The notes under the pieces were generated by a model, which had not been told where the DNA came from, made no database searches, and saw nothing but the letters and a program-made list of their open reading frames with translations. Positions 18,601-27,619 of a DNA stretch of 27,619 nt are shown piece after piece; position 1 is the stretch's first letter; each line of letters begins with the position of its first letter. Source of the stretch: Acanthamoeba lenticulata (Eukaryota; Discosea; Longamoebia; Acanthamoebidae). The stretch is taken from positions 1 to 27,619 of the forward strand of contig NAVB01001795.1 in the NCBI GenBank assembly GCA_002179805.1, read 5' to 3'. Made by a program: the position numbers and the translations under genes.

Positions 18601-18794
18601 GGCAGCCGCTCGACCAGACGCCAGAGCACTACCAGCGCTGGGTCGCTGGCCTTCCTCCTGCAGTGTCGACGTCGGCCCACTGCAGTGAGATGGACCGGGC
18701 GCTGGGCGAGGTGTGGCGGCGATACCAGGCGGAGCAGCGAATCCAAGAAGAGCTGGCGAGCCTGCACGACCTCTACAACACGCTTGAAACTTGA
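15640..18794 (+). CDS. TPR protein with nuclear localisation signal; FANCG-like architecture
   Basis: Ten exons: 15640-15668, 15724-15935, 16010-16240, 16334-16471, 16525-17274, 17348-17484, 17559-17960, 18033-18104, 18170-18274 and 18354-18794. The second intron could instead be 15932-15996. The product is about 838 residues, almost entirely helical and Ala/Leu-rich. TPR-like units appear around residues 400-600 (YLLGIAYCARGKLDKAVGWL; YVQLCRGEYRTVPGLLEPVL) and 680-810 (RAMALARLGRHDDALAQLEA). A basic stretch PPPSKRRRAS near residue 275 looks like a nuclear localisation signal. The order of parts resembles FANCG, a TPR scaffold of the Fanconi anaemia DNA cross-link repair complex: a Leu-rich helical N-terminus with an LPLEL-like segment, central TPRs, an 'AxxYLxLLxxL..PxVxxE' stretch and a final 'EAARVW' helix. 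That identity is only a hypothesis. The stop is 75 bp before the next ATG. Confidence 0.68.
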
Positions 18795-18869
18795 CTTTTC
18801 TTTTACATCTTATTTTTTGCTTTTTAACCAAGCTTTTCGCGCCAAGAAGAGCAACAGGTTCTTCGGTTG

Positions 18870-20683
18870 ATGGAGGCACCCACAACCCATTTAAGCCCAT
18901 TTTCTTCTGACAGCCCTCAAAGGAGATACAAGACGCTCATTCACTACGCCAAAGCCATTCTGCAACAGGGAGCGCCGGCATCTGTCATCAAGCAGCTGGA
19001 ATGGCTCAGCTTTGCTGCACCGCGTCGCCAGCTGTTCCGCGAGACCTTCCTAGACACCTCTGACTTTGCGCTCGCCCAAAACAACATCTGGCTTCGCTTG
19101 CGAGCTGGGCCTCATCCACAACAACGCAAGTGGTCGCTCTTGATTTTGGAGACTGGGTCCTACCACGAACTGGTAGAAGAGCAGGACATCTTGGCCTACC
19201 TCCATAGCAAAGGTCACGTCCGCTCGGATGCGCAAACGCTTCGGCAGGCCTTTCCAATGAACCTGGCTCTGTTTGACAGCGACCGCATTACCATTGAGAT
19301 GACCTCACAGTTGGGCTTCGAGGTCTACTTCGATCTTACGAAGTTCTTTGCTGGCGAGTACTACCTCACCGGCACCCTCCGACTCAAGCAGAAGGACTGT
19401 GATCTCAGTCAACTCAGCACACTGCCTCAGCACCCTATCGTGACACCTCCCCCGCGTAAAATCATCGAGTACATTCGACGCTTTCACTCGGGCCTCTACC
19501 GTACCCTCCTGTCTCTGGGCATCACGCACAGGCCTCTCAAGGGCACAGAGCAAATGACCCGCTTCAGCAAACCTCCTGCCTTTTGGCCGGCCAAGCCTGC
19601 CAGCTCTCACTTGATCAGTACGTGTTCACACAATGCTGTGGACTTTCTCGTCATTCTCATCCTTCTCAAAAAGATCCAGAAGTGGTTAAGAACTTCAAAG
19701 ACAAGTACCTCAACAACGGGCGTGTGCCAGACAAGACCACTGCGGAACTGTTAAGGTAAGGACACATGCTGTTGGCCCAGCCGCAGTTCTATCTCACCAA
19801 GTTGGCAAAGAGCCAGATGAAGGAGTGCAGCCAAGAGGGCACCAGTGGGACAACAACAGGTCAGCTTTGCCGGTCCAGCCACACCGCCAACACCATTGGT
19901 GTCGCTTTGCATGAGACCACAATGGACTGACGGCCAGCCACGCGCCGAAATGGCCGTGCTGTGCTCCGTCACAATCAGAGAGCGAGGCGGCAGAGGAGGA
20001 GAGCGAGGTGGAGGAGGAGCCTGTCCAGGAAGACCATGTGCCAACCCTGGAAGAAGAGGAGGACCAAGATGCCACGAAGCTACTGGCGCAGTTGTGGATG
20101 AAGGTCATTGCTGATGTCGACCTGGGGTGTAAACCCAAATCGTGCTACGCCCAGCTTCTAGCAGAAAGCGGACTCAGTCCTTCAGCTGTCCACGAAGCTG
20201 CAGCTGAGGACAAGCACCCTCTCCTCCAAAGTTTGGGGGCCCCATTTGACAAAGCCATGAACCGTCTGCGTCTCATCCAAGCAGTCCGCGCCACTGATGA
20301 CAAACTTGTACGTGTAAAAGACCTGGTTTCTGGCCCAGGGTGACTGTACAATACACAGTCAACCTGCAAGGCTTTGTTTTCCTTCTTCTGTCTTGCCGTC
20401 ACTTCATCTGTCGTTCTCTCAGGGAGCACTTGAGCTTGGCTGTGCTTCAGTGGGTACCAAGACATGATCTAGGTGGCCTCCCCCGGCAGGTGCAGATTGC
20501 TGTTGCCTCCCAGTGGCACCCGGGCAAGGAGGAGACGCTCGCCCAGTACAACACCAACCTGTTTGGCCTCAACGACCGAGATCCCGCCTCGGCTGGCCCT
20601 GGGACTGCTACGACATCATCAAGTCCAAGTGCGAGTCGTCTCTGGCGCTGGTTGAGGAGTGGAAGGACATCACCAGTAGATGA
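18870..20683 (+). CDS. CYTH-like domain protein, 3' end possibly frameshifted
   Basis: Exons 18870-19617, 19674-19723, 19781-19859 and 19979-20307 join in frame (introns 56, 57 and 119 nt). Residues about 25-200 resemble the CYTH/thiamine-triphosphatase fold: RETFLDTSDFALAQNNIWLR matches the DTxDxxLxxxxxxLRxR strand pair, KWSLLI the following strand, and FEVYFDLTKFFAGEYY the C-terminal D-x-x-x-F-x-E strand. The catalytic ExExK motif normally at the CYTH N-terminus is not visible, so activity is doubtful. Exon 4 begins with a Glu-rich stretch. The end is unclear: from acceptor 20489 the frame reads VQIAVASQWHPGKEET to FGLNDR, whereas the best coding sequence after 20582 (GWPWDCYDIIKSKC to TGA 20681-20683) is in another frame with no room for an intron. 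This suggests a one-base indel: pseudogene, allele or sequence error. Remaining in the first frame would end the protein at 20813. Confidence 0.55.
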
Positions 20684-20734
20684 AGCCCCGGTAGCCAAAA
20701 TGAAGCAGCGATCTGGGTGCGAATTAAAAGAAGC

Positions 20735-20740
20735 AATAAA
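20735..20740 (+). terminator. Polyadenylation signal AATAAA downstream of the CYTH-like gene
   Basis: AATAAA lies 51 nt after the TGA at 20681-20683. It supports the idea that the transcript ends here and that the stop at 20683, rather than the one at 20813, was the original end of the coding region. Confidence 0.5.
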
Positions 20741-20797
20741 GAAACCAAGCGAGCTTAGAGCCAGAGAGGGTACATGTCGCCGAAGGTGCCGTGGTGA

Positions 20798-21140
20798 TTA
20801 CAGCTTGAGATGAGGCTGCGCCTGCTGCCGTTCTCTTTGTGCTACTTCGGGCAAACTTTGTGCCGAGCGCAAAGGTTGACCGATGTCCAGGGAGTGGAGT
20901 AGCTGAGGCGACGGTAGTCGCGGTACCTGGTAATGAAAAAATGTGGCCGTTACGGCTCGTCGTTGTCTCTAACCTCAAACTGAGCCAAAGTAAATCGACT
21001 GCACGGAGAGGTTGAATTGAAGTCCACACCTGGTGCGTCTCTTTCGATCTTGGTCGTTTTCGCATTTTCTTCGTCTGGATTAAGTTCTTTTTTTTTTGTC
21101 CTTTTTTTGCCCAAGTCCTCGATTCATCTCGACTAGCCAT
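20798..21140 (-). CDS. Doubtful small minus-strand gene with an A10 homopolymer
   Basis: From ATG 21140 a short frame reads MASRDESRTWAKKGQKKK through a run of ten A. A possible 47-nt intron (20973-20927) joins to a second exon. After the homopolymer two frames look coding. The original frame joins to YRDYRRLSYSTPWTS and stops at 20842. A frame reached by one extra A reads ELNPDEENAKTTKIERD, joins to VPRLPSPQLLHSLDIG and stops at 20798. Neither product is recognised. The locus is divergent from the RasGAP gene and convergent with the CYTH-like gene. It may be a real small basic protein with a sequence error, a pseudogene, or chance. Confidence 0.2.
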
Positions 21141-21233
21141 TTTCATCAACTAAACAATAATGCGCGCATGGCGTCATCAATCATGGATCGAAACCACAAG
21201 AAAGGAAAGATCGGGTAGAAGAGCACGACCAGG
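21141..21233. promoter_or_regulatory. Upstream region of the RasGAP gene
   Basis: This 93-bp stretch before the RasGAP ATG would be a shared divergent promoter if the small minus-strand gene is real. I see no TATA box or other recognisable element. The 5' end of the RasGAP transcript may lie further left, within 20820-21140. Confidence 0.3.
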
Positions 21234-24200
21234 ATGTCGTTCCGTAAGCGCTCGCTAACGTCCTCGTTGCGGTCGCTCACGGGCTCGCCGCCCAACCGCC
21301 GGGCAACGAAGGACCTCTTCACCTCGACCACCACAACCACCACGACCGCGTCCTCTTCGTCGTGCCCGCCCTCGCCTTCACCCTCATCTGGCTCCACGGC
21401 CGCCGTGACGATCACGGCGAGCGGCCTCAGCTCGGGCGCCAGCGCCTACTCGTCGGGCAGCGAGAGCGACGGCCTCACCAGCAGCAGCAGCGTGACCAGC
21501 ATCGCGTCGTCCGAGTCCTTCTCGCCGGCCTCGAGCAGCGGCGAGGTCAAGCTGAGCAACCGCGACAAGATCAAGCGGCAGCTCTCGTGGCGCAGCGCCG
21601 CCAATCGCGTCAAGAAGGACAAAGACAAGGCCGAGAAGGACAAGGCCGAGAAGGAGGACAAGAAGAACAAGGCCAGTGGCGGAGCCGGCCAACACAACAA
21701 CAGCAGCAGCGGCGAGGTCGGGCGCAAGCGAGGCGGGACCAAGTCGTACAAGACGGACAAGGAGATGAAGGAGAACAAGCTGGAGAACCTGCGGCAGGCC
21801 GGCGAGGCGGCCTACGAGAGCATCTCGACGAGCCTGACCGAGATCGAGCGCAGCATCGAGTCGCGCCCCAAGATCGACGACCAGCTCAAAGAGAAGGTCA
21901 AGGAGATGTCGCTCTACATCCACCGCTTCTCCTCGGTCACCATCACCACCACGTCCACGTCCACCTCGGCCTCGGGCTCGTCGCCCGACGGCGCGGCCGC
22001 GCCGGGGACGTCGCCCTCGTCGCCTCCGCCCTTCCTGGCGCAGTCGTCGTCGTCCAACCTGGCGAAGACAATCCAGACGTCGACCTCCTATCGCATCCTT
22101 CCTACGATGGAGCGCGTCAACTCGGCCGTCTGGGAGTCCCTCGAGAAGGTGCGCCACGCCACGGCCATGAGGGAATGAGAGTAGAGTGATTATCTTTTGC
22201 GTGCCAAGGCTCACGCGACGGGTTGGGGTTTGAACACAACGTAACACAGGACAAGCTCAAGCGCGAGTGCAAGACCAAGGAGGAGCGGTTACTCATGTGG
22301 AAGCAGATCAACAACATGGCTCTACTCGAGATCCGGTGCAAGCTGGGCTCCATGAAGCAGAACCTTGCCGAGACGCGCTCCATCGGTGATGCCTTCTTCA
22401 TTGTTCAGTCCTTTCGTGCACTCGAGCGGGTACCTTTCCATCCTCTACTCTACTCACCATCTTCGTGTTAAATATTAATCGATTACTTATTTTATATTTG
22501 TATTTTGCTAGTACCTGGAGGAGGGCGAAGAAGAGGACCACAGCGACTCAGGCAAAAACGGCAAAAACCAACTGCTCAAATACAACGTGCTACGAAATCA
22601 TATCAGCAACGGTGGCCTGCGTACGCTCTTCATCTTTTTTTGATTTTCGTGTCAAATCGCAAATAGATTTGCTTAGTTTTATTTGTCGACGTTGTAGTGG
22701 GCGCGGGCGACGATGAGAGCGGGGTGTCGTCAGAGACGTCGACCAACCTGAACCCGGATCCCAACCCGCGGCTTTCGTCTTCGCTGAGCAACCTCAAGGC
22801 GCGGTCGCTCTCGACGGGCCAGAAGCAGCTGCGCATGCGCTACCTCGAGTTGCTTGACAGCATCGATCAGGCCATTGAAGAGATACGCGAACTGCTCAAC
22901 GAGGTCCATTCGGTCTTGTCCAAGGGCAACAGCGCGCTCAGCCCCTACTCCATTGTCTCTCTCGCCTCCATCATCAAGGACATCAAAAAGGTATTTATTC
23001 CTTTTATTTTTATTTTCTGCAAATACGAATGCAAAAATGGACGATTAATGTATGATTTTTGCAGATATGGGAAAGCGAAACCGAATTCCACGAGTTCGAG
23101 CGGCAGGACAACACCAACTTCATCTACATCATGGAACGCATCCAGCAACTGCCGCCGGACGTGCAGATCCCGGCTGAGAAGCTCAACAAGCTGACCAAGG
23201 TGACGCTCATCACCATCGCCGAGCTGAGCCAGGAGTTCACCGAGGCCCAGAGCAGCGTCACCAACGACCAGTCCATCGCCGCCGCCATCGCCTTCGCCCG
23301 CAAGCTTCGATCCATCCGCAAGGTGCCTTTTTCTATATCTATTTGATTTCGATTTTTTATTTTCCGCTTTTTTAAAAGTTGATTTATTGCTAATTATGGC
23401 TTCACTAGTTCCTCCTGCGGGACGTGACGTCGTCGAGCGTGATCTCCAACCTCAACCGGGGGTCGCGCGCCGGAGTGGGCGGTCAAGTCATGCGCCTCCA
23501 GGCCCTCCTCAAGAAGGAGGTCGCCACCTCGAGCATCATTCAAGAAGGTAAGGAATTATTAAATCATTAATAATGATTTTATTTCTATTTATTAACGTTA
23601 AAAATATGGAAAAAAATTAAAATATTATCATAGAGGAGAGGACGGTGAAGGAGATGCAGGAGCAGATCAGCGACGCCAACGTGCAGCGCCACCTGCTGTC
23701 GCTCTCCGTGCGCAACTTGGACCGCAAGATCAACATCATCATCAAGTCGCGCAAGATGCAGCTCGAGGGCCGCATCGAGGAGGACGAGAGCGTCGAGCAA
23801 GAGTACGAGGAGGTGTTTCAGTTCTTTGACGAGAGCAAGCAGCAGGAGAACCCGCTGGGCAACGCCAAGGAGGTGCGCAGTCCTGTCGAGGCGTCCCTCG
23901 CTTTCTCCCTCTTCTACGAGCTCAACCGCTCACCGTCGGCCTTGGCCCACCCGTACGCAGAAATACGAGCAGTTCGTGTCCATCATCCGATGCCAGCCGC
24001 AGTACCTGTCCCGCGTCGTCCGCTTCATCTCCCTCACCGACGTGCGCTTTCTTCCTCCACTTTTTATTATGATTCATTTTATTTTGTATTTTTTTTCTGG
24101 TTAGTATTCATATTTTGTTTGTGAATGGCGTATAGGGCGACCACCTGGTGGAGACCATCACGTTCTCGCTGTTCTCGGATCTGTGCCTTGGCACTGAGGA

Positions 24201-27200
24201 AGCCCTCCTCCTCTCCATGGTCTCGGTACGTCTCCCGCGCCAGTAAATTTTCTATTATTTTTCAAAAAAATTAGTATTTTATGAAATCATTAATTAACGC
24301 TCTCTGCACGTATGGCCGTACGTGCAGCATATCATGAACCTCGAGTTCCAGCGCTGCAAGCACCCGCGAGACTTCCTGCGGGGCACCACCTTCGTGTCGC
24401 GCCTCATCTCATCCTACACCAAGTACGGGCGCTCCGCTTGCCCCCAAAGGGGTTCGTTGTTGCGCCTTGTGCCGTCAGCTGACTGACTTGGCTTCTGTGT
24501 GCGTTTTTTTGCAGACGGCAGAGCGGCCGATTGCATCTGGTGCAAACGCTCAAGGAGGCGCTGTCCTCGATCATGAACGATGACAAGCTCGACGTCGAGC
24601 TCGACCCGCAGAAGCTGTACATAGAGATGGGTGAGGTCGAAGAGGAGGACGTCTACAACATGGAGATTGCCGACATCCGCAAGATGCCCAAGGTCAAGAA
24701 GAAGATCCGCAAACGTACGCCGCCTCCCAAAAAGCAAATTCTTTCTTTCTTTATTTATATAAAGATAATTTAATTAAAAATTCAACGAATGTCGTGATGG
24801 CACAGATCAAAACAAGCTGCATTGGTTGTGCAAGTATGTGCTCAACACCATCATCAAGGGCCTCTCGACCATGCCCTTTGGCATGCGCTGGCTCGCCAAG
24901 CAGCTCGCTGAGTACGTTTTTTTTTTTGTTTTTTTATCAAAAAAAATCTGTAATTAATTCTTGATATTGATTTCACAAGCTGATGCCTTGTGGCGCAAAA
25001 ATCAGGATGATGCAGGAGCGGTTCCCCGAGTCGACGCTGGAGGACCGCGACATCCTGCTGGGTTCCTACATCTTCCTCCGATTCTACTCGCCCGCGATCA
25101 TCACGCCCGAGTTCTACGGCATCCTCACCAATGCCAACACCCTTTCCCTCCGCGTGCGGCGCAACCTTTTGCATGTGCGCTTCTCTTCGCCTTCGTGCTT
25201 TGTCGCTTTCGCTTTCGTTCTTCATATTCTTACCCCCCCCCCTCTCTTCTCTGTCGCCATGCAGATCGCGAAGGTGCTGCAGAATCTGGCCAACAGGTGT
25301 CCCTTTGGCGAGAAGGAGCCCTTCATGGTGCCCATGAACGTGTTCCTCAAGGACAACCAGGCGGTGCTCCAGCTCTACTTTGACAAGCTCATCAACGTGG
25401 GCGACCCGCAGGCCTACTTCCGCAAGAACCAGCAGGTGGGCCGCAGCGAGCAGACCATCACCATCTCGCCCAACGAGCTCTACCGGCTCGTCAACTTTGT
25501 CTCCAGCAAACTGGACGAAGTGGTACGCGAAACCTTGACGCCAGCCGTGTGTTGATGCCCCCGTGTTGATGGTGCGACCCACATGGGACAGGCCAAGGAT
25601 GAGGAAGATGCCGAGCTGCGTTCGGTTGTACAGGAGCTGCTGCCAGTGCCGGCACTGCTGCCCAAACGCAACAACAAATACCTGCTCCTCAACATCACCA
25701 ACGAACCGCCCTCCAGTACGTAGTCGCCTCTTTTACTCTTTTTCATTTCTTTTTTCTGTTCTTTTTGAATTGTTTATTCAAATATTTGGAATGAATGGAC
25801 AGAGGGCAACGAGCCGGACGTCAACATTCGGGAGCGGCTGGTAAACGACGTCAAGGACAAGCTGGTCCGGGTGCTCCACCTGCTCGCCCCGCTCGACGAC
25901 ATCCTCGGCGACGACGAGGACGATGTGCCGCTGTCGCCCAAGTACCTGCAGAGCCGGAGCAGCGGCGGCACGACGGCCGTGAACGAGGGCGTCGTCGGCG
26001 AGGAGTCCTCCTCGTCCTCGGCGCTGTTGGACTCGCAGCAGGAGCAGCAGCCGCGGCGGCGCAGGAGCAGCGCCAGTGCCGCGGCGGCGGTGGCCGCCGC
26101 CGTCGCGACGGCGACGGGCGAGGACAAGGGCAAGCAGCTGGACGTCGACGGCGGGGAGGAGCAGGATCCCGACGACTGCGACGGCCACGAACGACGACGC
26201 CGACGACAATCACAACGAAAAGCAGACGGCAATGGTGATGATGCGGTCGACGACGACGACGCCTCGAGCAGCGACGAGGCCGCGACCGAGCCGCTGCTCG
26301 ATGGGACGGAGCTGGCCGACGGCCAGCCGCGGTGGACGCACATGAACGTGCGCCGCATGTTGCAGGAGGTCAAGAAGCGAGCCAAGACCAACGGCGTGGG
26401 GATCGTGACGATGATGAGCATCGCCGGGGACGGGGTCAAGCGCAAGAAGGAGGAGCAGGACGAGCTGCTCGTGCTCCTCGACGACCTCATCTACCTGCTC
26501 AAGCGCCTGCCGGAGGAGTACAAGGCCTCCAACTTTGCCCAACTTCTCCACCAGATGGAACAGGATTACCAACGACGGCGCATCTACCTGTCGTTCCTGT
26601 GCACGGAGAAGATCGAGATGCTGCAGTCCCACGAGGTTCGTTTCTTGTGGACCTCTTTTCTCGCTTGTCATAGCGCGGACGACGCTCATCGCTTTCGCTT
26701 TCGTTCTTTTGGCGCACAGCACTTGCACACGGAGGTGGAGCGGCTGGCCGATGAGAAGGAGATCTACACCGAATACCTCAAGAACGTGCAGCTCAAGGCC
26801 TTCCTCGCCCGTATCAAGTCACGGTTCGTCGTCTCTCGTCTTTATGTGTTTCGTCTGGCTCGAGGCGCTTTGGTTCTGACACTGGTGGGCGACCAGGCCA
26901 ATCATCGGCCCGTTCAAGTACAAGATCCGGGAGCTGGCCAAGGCGGGCGTCATCGTCCTGTCGAGCGGCGAGATGGAGGGCCTGAGCACCGAGGGCTTCA
27001 GCGCCGTCTCGTCGTCCTACGCTCCCTCCGAGGAGCAGTCCGGCGGCATGGAGCTACGCGCCAGCACCAGCGGCGGCGGTGGCAGCGGCGGTGGCAAGGA
27101 GGGCCGCACATGGCTCGACGGTGTCGTCAAGATGTCGTGCACCTCGCCTGGTGCGTTCTTCATCTTCGTCATCATCTTCATCGGTTGTGGAAAGGCTAAC

Positions 27201-27384
27201 CCATGTTTGCGCAGGGTCGATCAACCTGGTGATCCACCACATCGACTCGGCGCCACACTTCTTCGAGATGCAGCTGTCGAAGCTGATGGACGAGCTCCTG
27301 ACCAACGACACCATCACCTACAACGGCGTCGTGTTCGACCTGCGCAAGGTGATCCACTTCATCAACAAGAACCTCACGGGCTGA
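21234..27384 (+). CDS. RasGAP with IQGAP-type RasGAP_C domain
   Basis: Nineteen exons, all phase-consistent: 21234-22148, 22250-22429, 22512-22620, 22698-22990, 23065-23322, 23409-23547, 23634-23872, 23961-24041, 24136-24225, 24328-24422, 24515-24714, 24806-24911, 25006-25174, 25265-25522, 25592-25715, 25803-26635, 26720-26823, 26897-27150 and 27215-27384. The product is 1,538 residues. Residues 1-300 are Ser/Thr-rich and basic, 305-735 mostly helical, about 738-1060 the RasGAP catalytic domain. It keeps the probable arginine finger (R786 in DFLRGTTF) and the Ras-binding FLRFYSPA motif (925-932). STMPFGMRWLAKQL resembles the IQGAP equivalent. An acidic, Gln/Ala-rich insert (about 1115-1260) precedes the RasGAP_C domain (1270-1538; PFKYKIRELAKAGVI ... 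VIHFINKNL). No CH, IQ, C2 or PH domain is visible. Likely role: turning off Ras at the cortex, as amoebal GAPs do in motility and macropinocytosis. Confidence 0.88.
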
Positions 27385-27619
27385 GCCAACATGATCAACT
27401 TCTTTTCTATTTGCGACGCTTAAGTTTTACTTGAAAAAGAAGTGCGATACGACAACTACACTACTTCTACTCCGGAAGAGGGCTTATTCAGCTGAAGGAA
27501 AACAGCAGTAGGGATCGGCAGCAAGCAGCTGCACAATCTTGCTGACGACGCAATTCGGAGAGAGGCGACCAGGCTGATCTAATGACGCACAACTGAAACA
27601 ATTCAGAAGCATGGTGCAG
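27385..27619. other. Intergenic sequence at right edge, no gene seen
   Basis: The 235 bp after the RasGAP stop contain no convincing coding frame, no canonical AATAAA and no structured repeat. They are presumably RasGAP 3' untranslated sequence and flank. Confidence 0.5.

Noticed and set aside
19754..19759. In-frame TAA in the CYTH-like gene after exon 2, suggesting a premature stop
   Set aside because: A phase-0 intron 19724-19780 (57 nt, gtgcca donor, cccag acceptor) removes it and keeps the downstream frame, in line with intron sizes elsewhere in the window.
1..27619. tRNA, rRNA or transposon remnants
   Set aside because: I looked in the intergenic gaps for cloverleaf-like blocks, terminal repeats and transposase or reverse-transcriptase motifs and saw none; a tRNAscan and RepeatMasker run would be needed to be certain.

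Overview
The window looks like nuclear DNA of a free-living amoebozoan, most likely Acanthamoeba or a close relative. This is inferred from several features together. Exons are GC-rich with strong third-position G/C. Introns are numerous, short (about 50-120 nt) and GT-AG, often AT-rich, with donors such as gtgcgt or gtacgt and acceptors ending in cag or tag. Genes are very tightly packed on both strands, and the families present are F-box/ankyrin 'WARANGCPW' repeats, RCC1-like secreted repeats, a CLU/TPR protein, a RasGAP with an IQGAP-type C-terminus and a universal stress protein. There are no bacterial operon features, rRNAs, tRNAs, CRISPR arrays or transposons that I can see. All gene models were spliced by hand from reading-frame and splice-site agreement.

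Layout. 41-642 (+): last exons of an unrecognised gene. 1713-821 (-): small secreted protein with two IPT/TIG-like domains. 1918-2667 (+): universal stress protein, divergent from the IPT gene across 204 bp. 4536-3460 (-): F-box plus ten 27-residue ankyrin-like repeats, cut by a TGG-to-TAG stop, with decayed repeats downstream to about 2825. 13026-4644 (-): one very large 12-exon gene (about 2,460 residues) with a CLU domain, TPRs, an R-SNARE-like motif, then long charged, serine-rich and proline-rich regions. 13393-15503 (+): signal peptide, seven RCC1-like repeats, Ser-Pro linker, one membrane span. 15640-18794 (+): nuclear-looking TPR protein with weak FANCG-like architecture. 18870-20683 (+): CYTH-like protein whose 3' end appears frameshifted. 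20798-21140 (-): doubtful small gene with a homopolymer. 21234-27384 (+): 19-exon RasGAP.

The genes do not form one pathway. Several are signalling or trafficking components: RasGAP (small-GTPase control), CLU/TPR with an R-SNARE motif (mitochondrial or mRNA clustering, possibly membrane fusion), and an RCC1-ectodomain receptor-like protein. The most unusual items are the R-SNARE motif inside the CLU/TPR protein, the partial copy of an internal exon of that same gene placed at its own 5' end and apparently reused in another frame as exon 1, and the nonsense-truncated ankyrin array.
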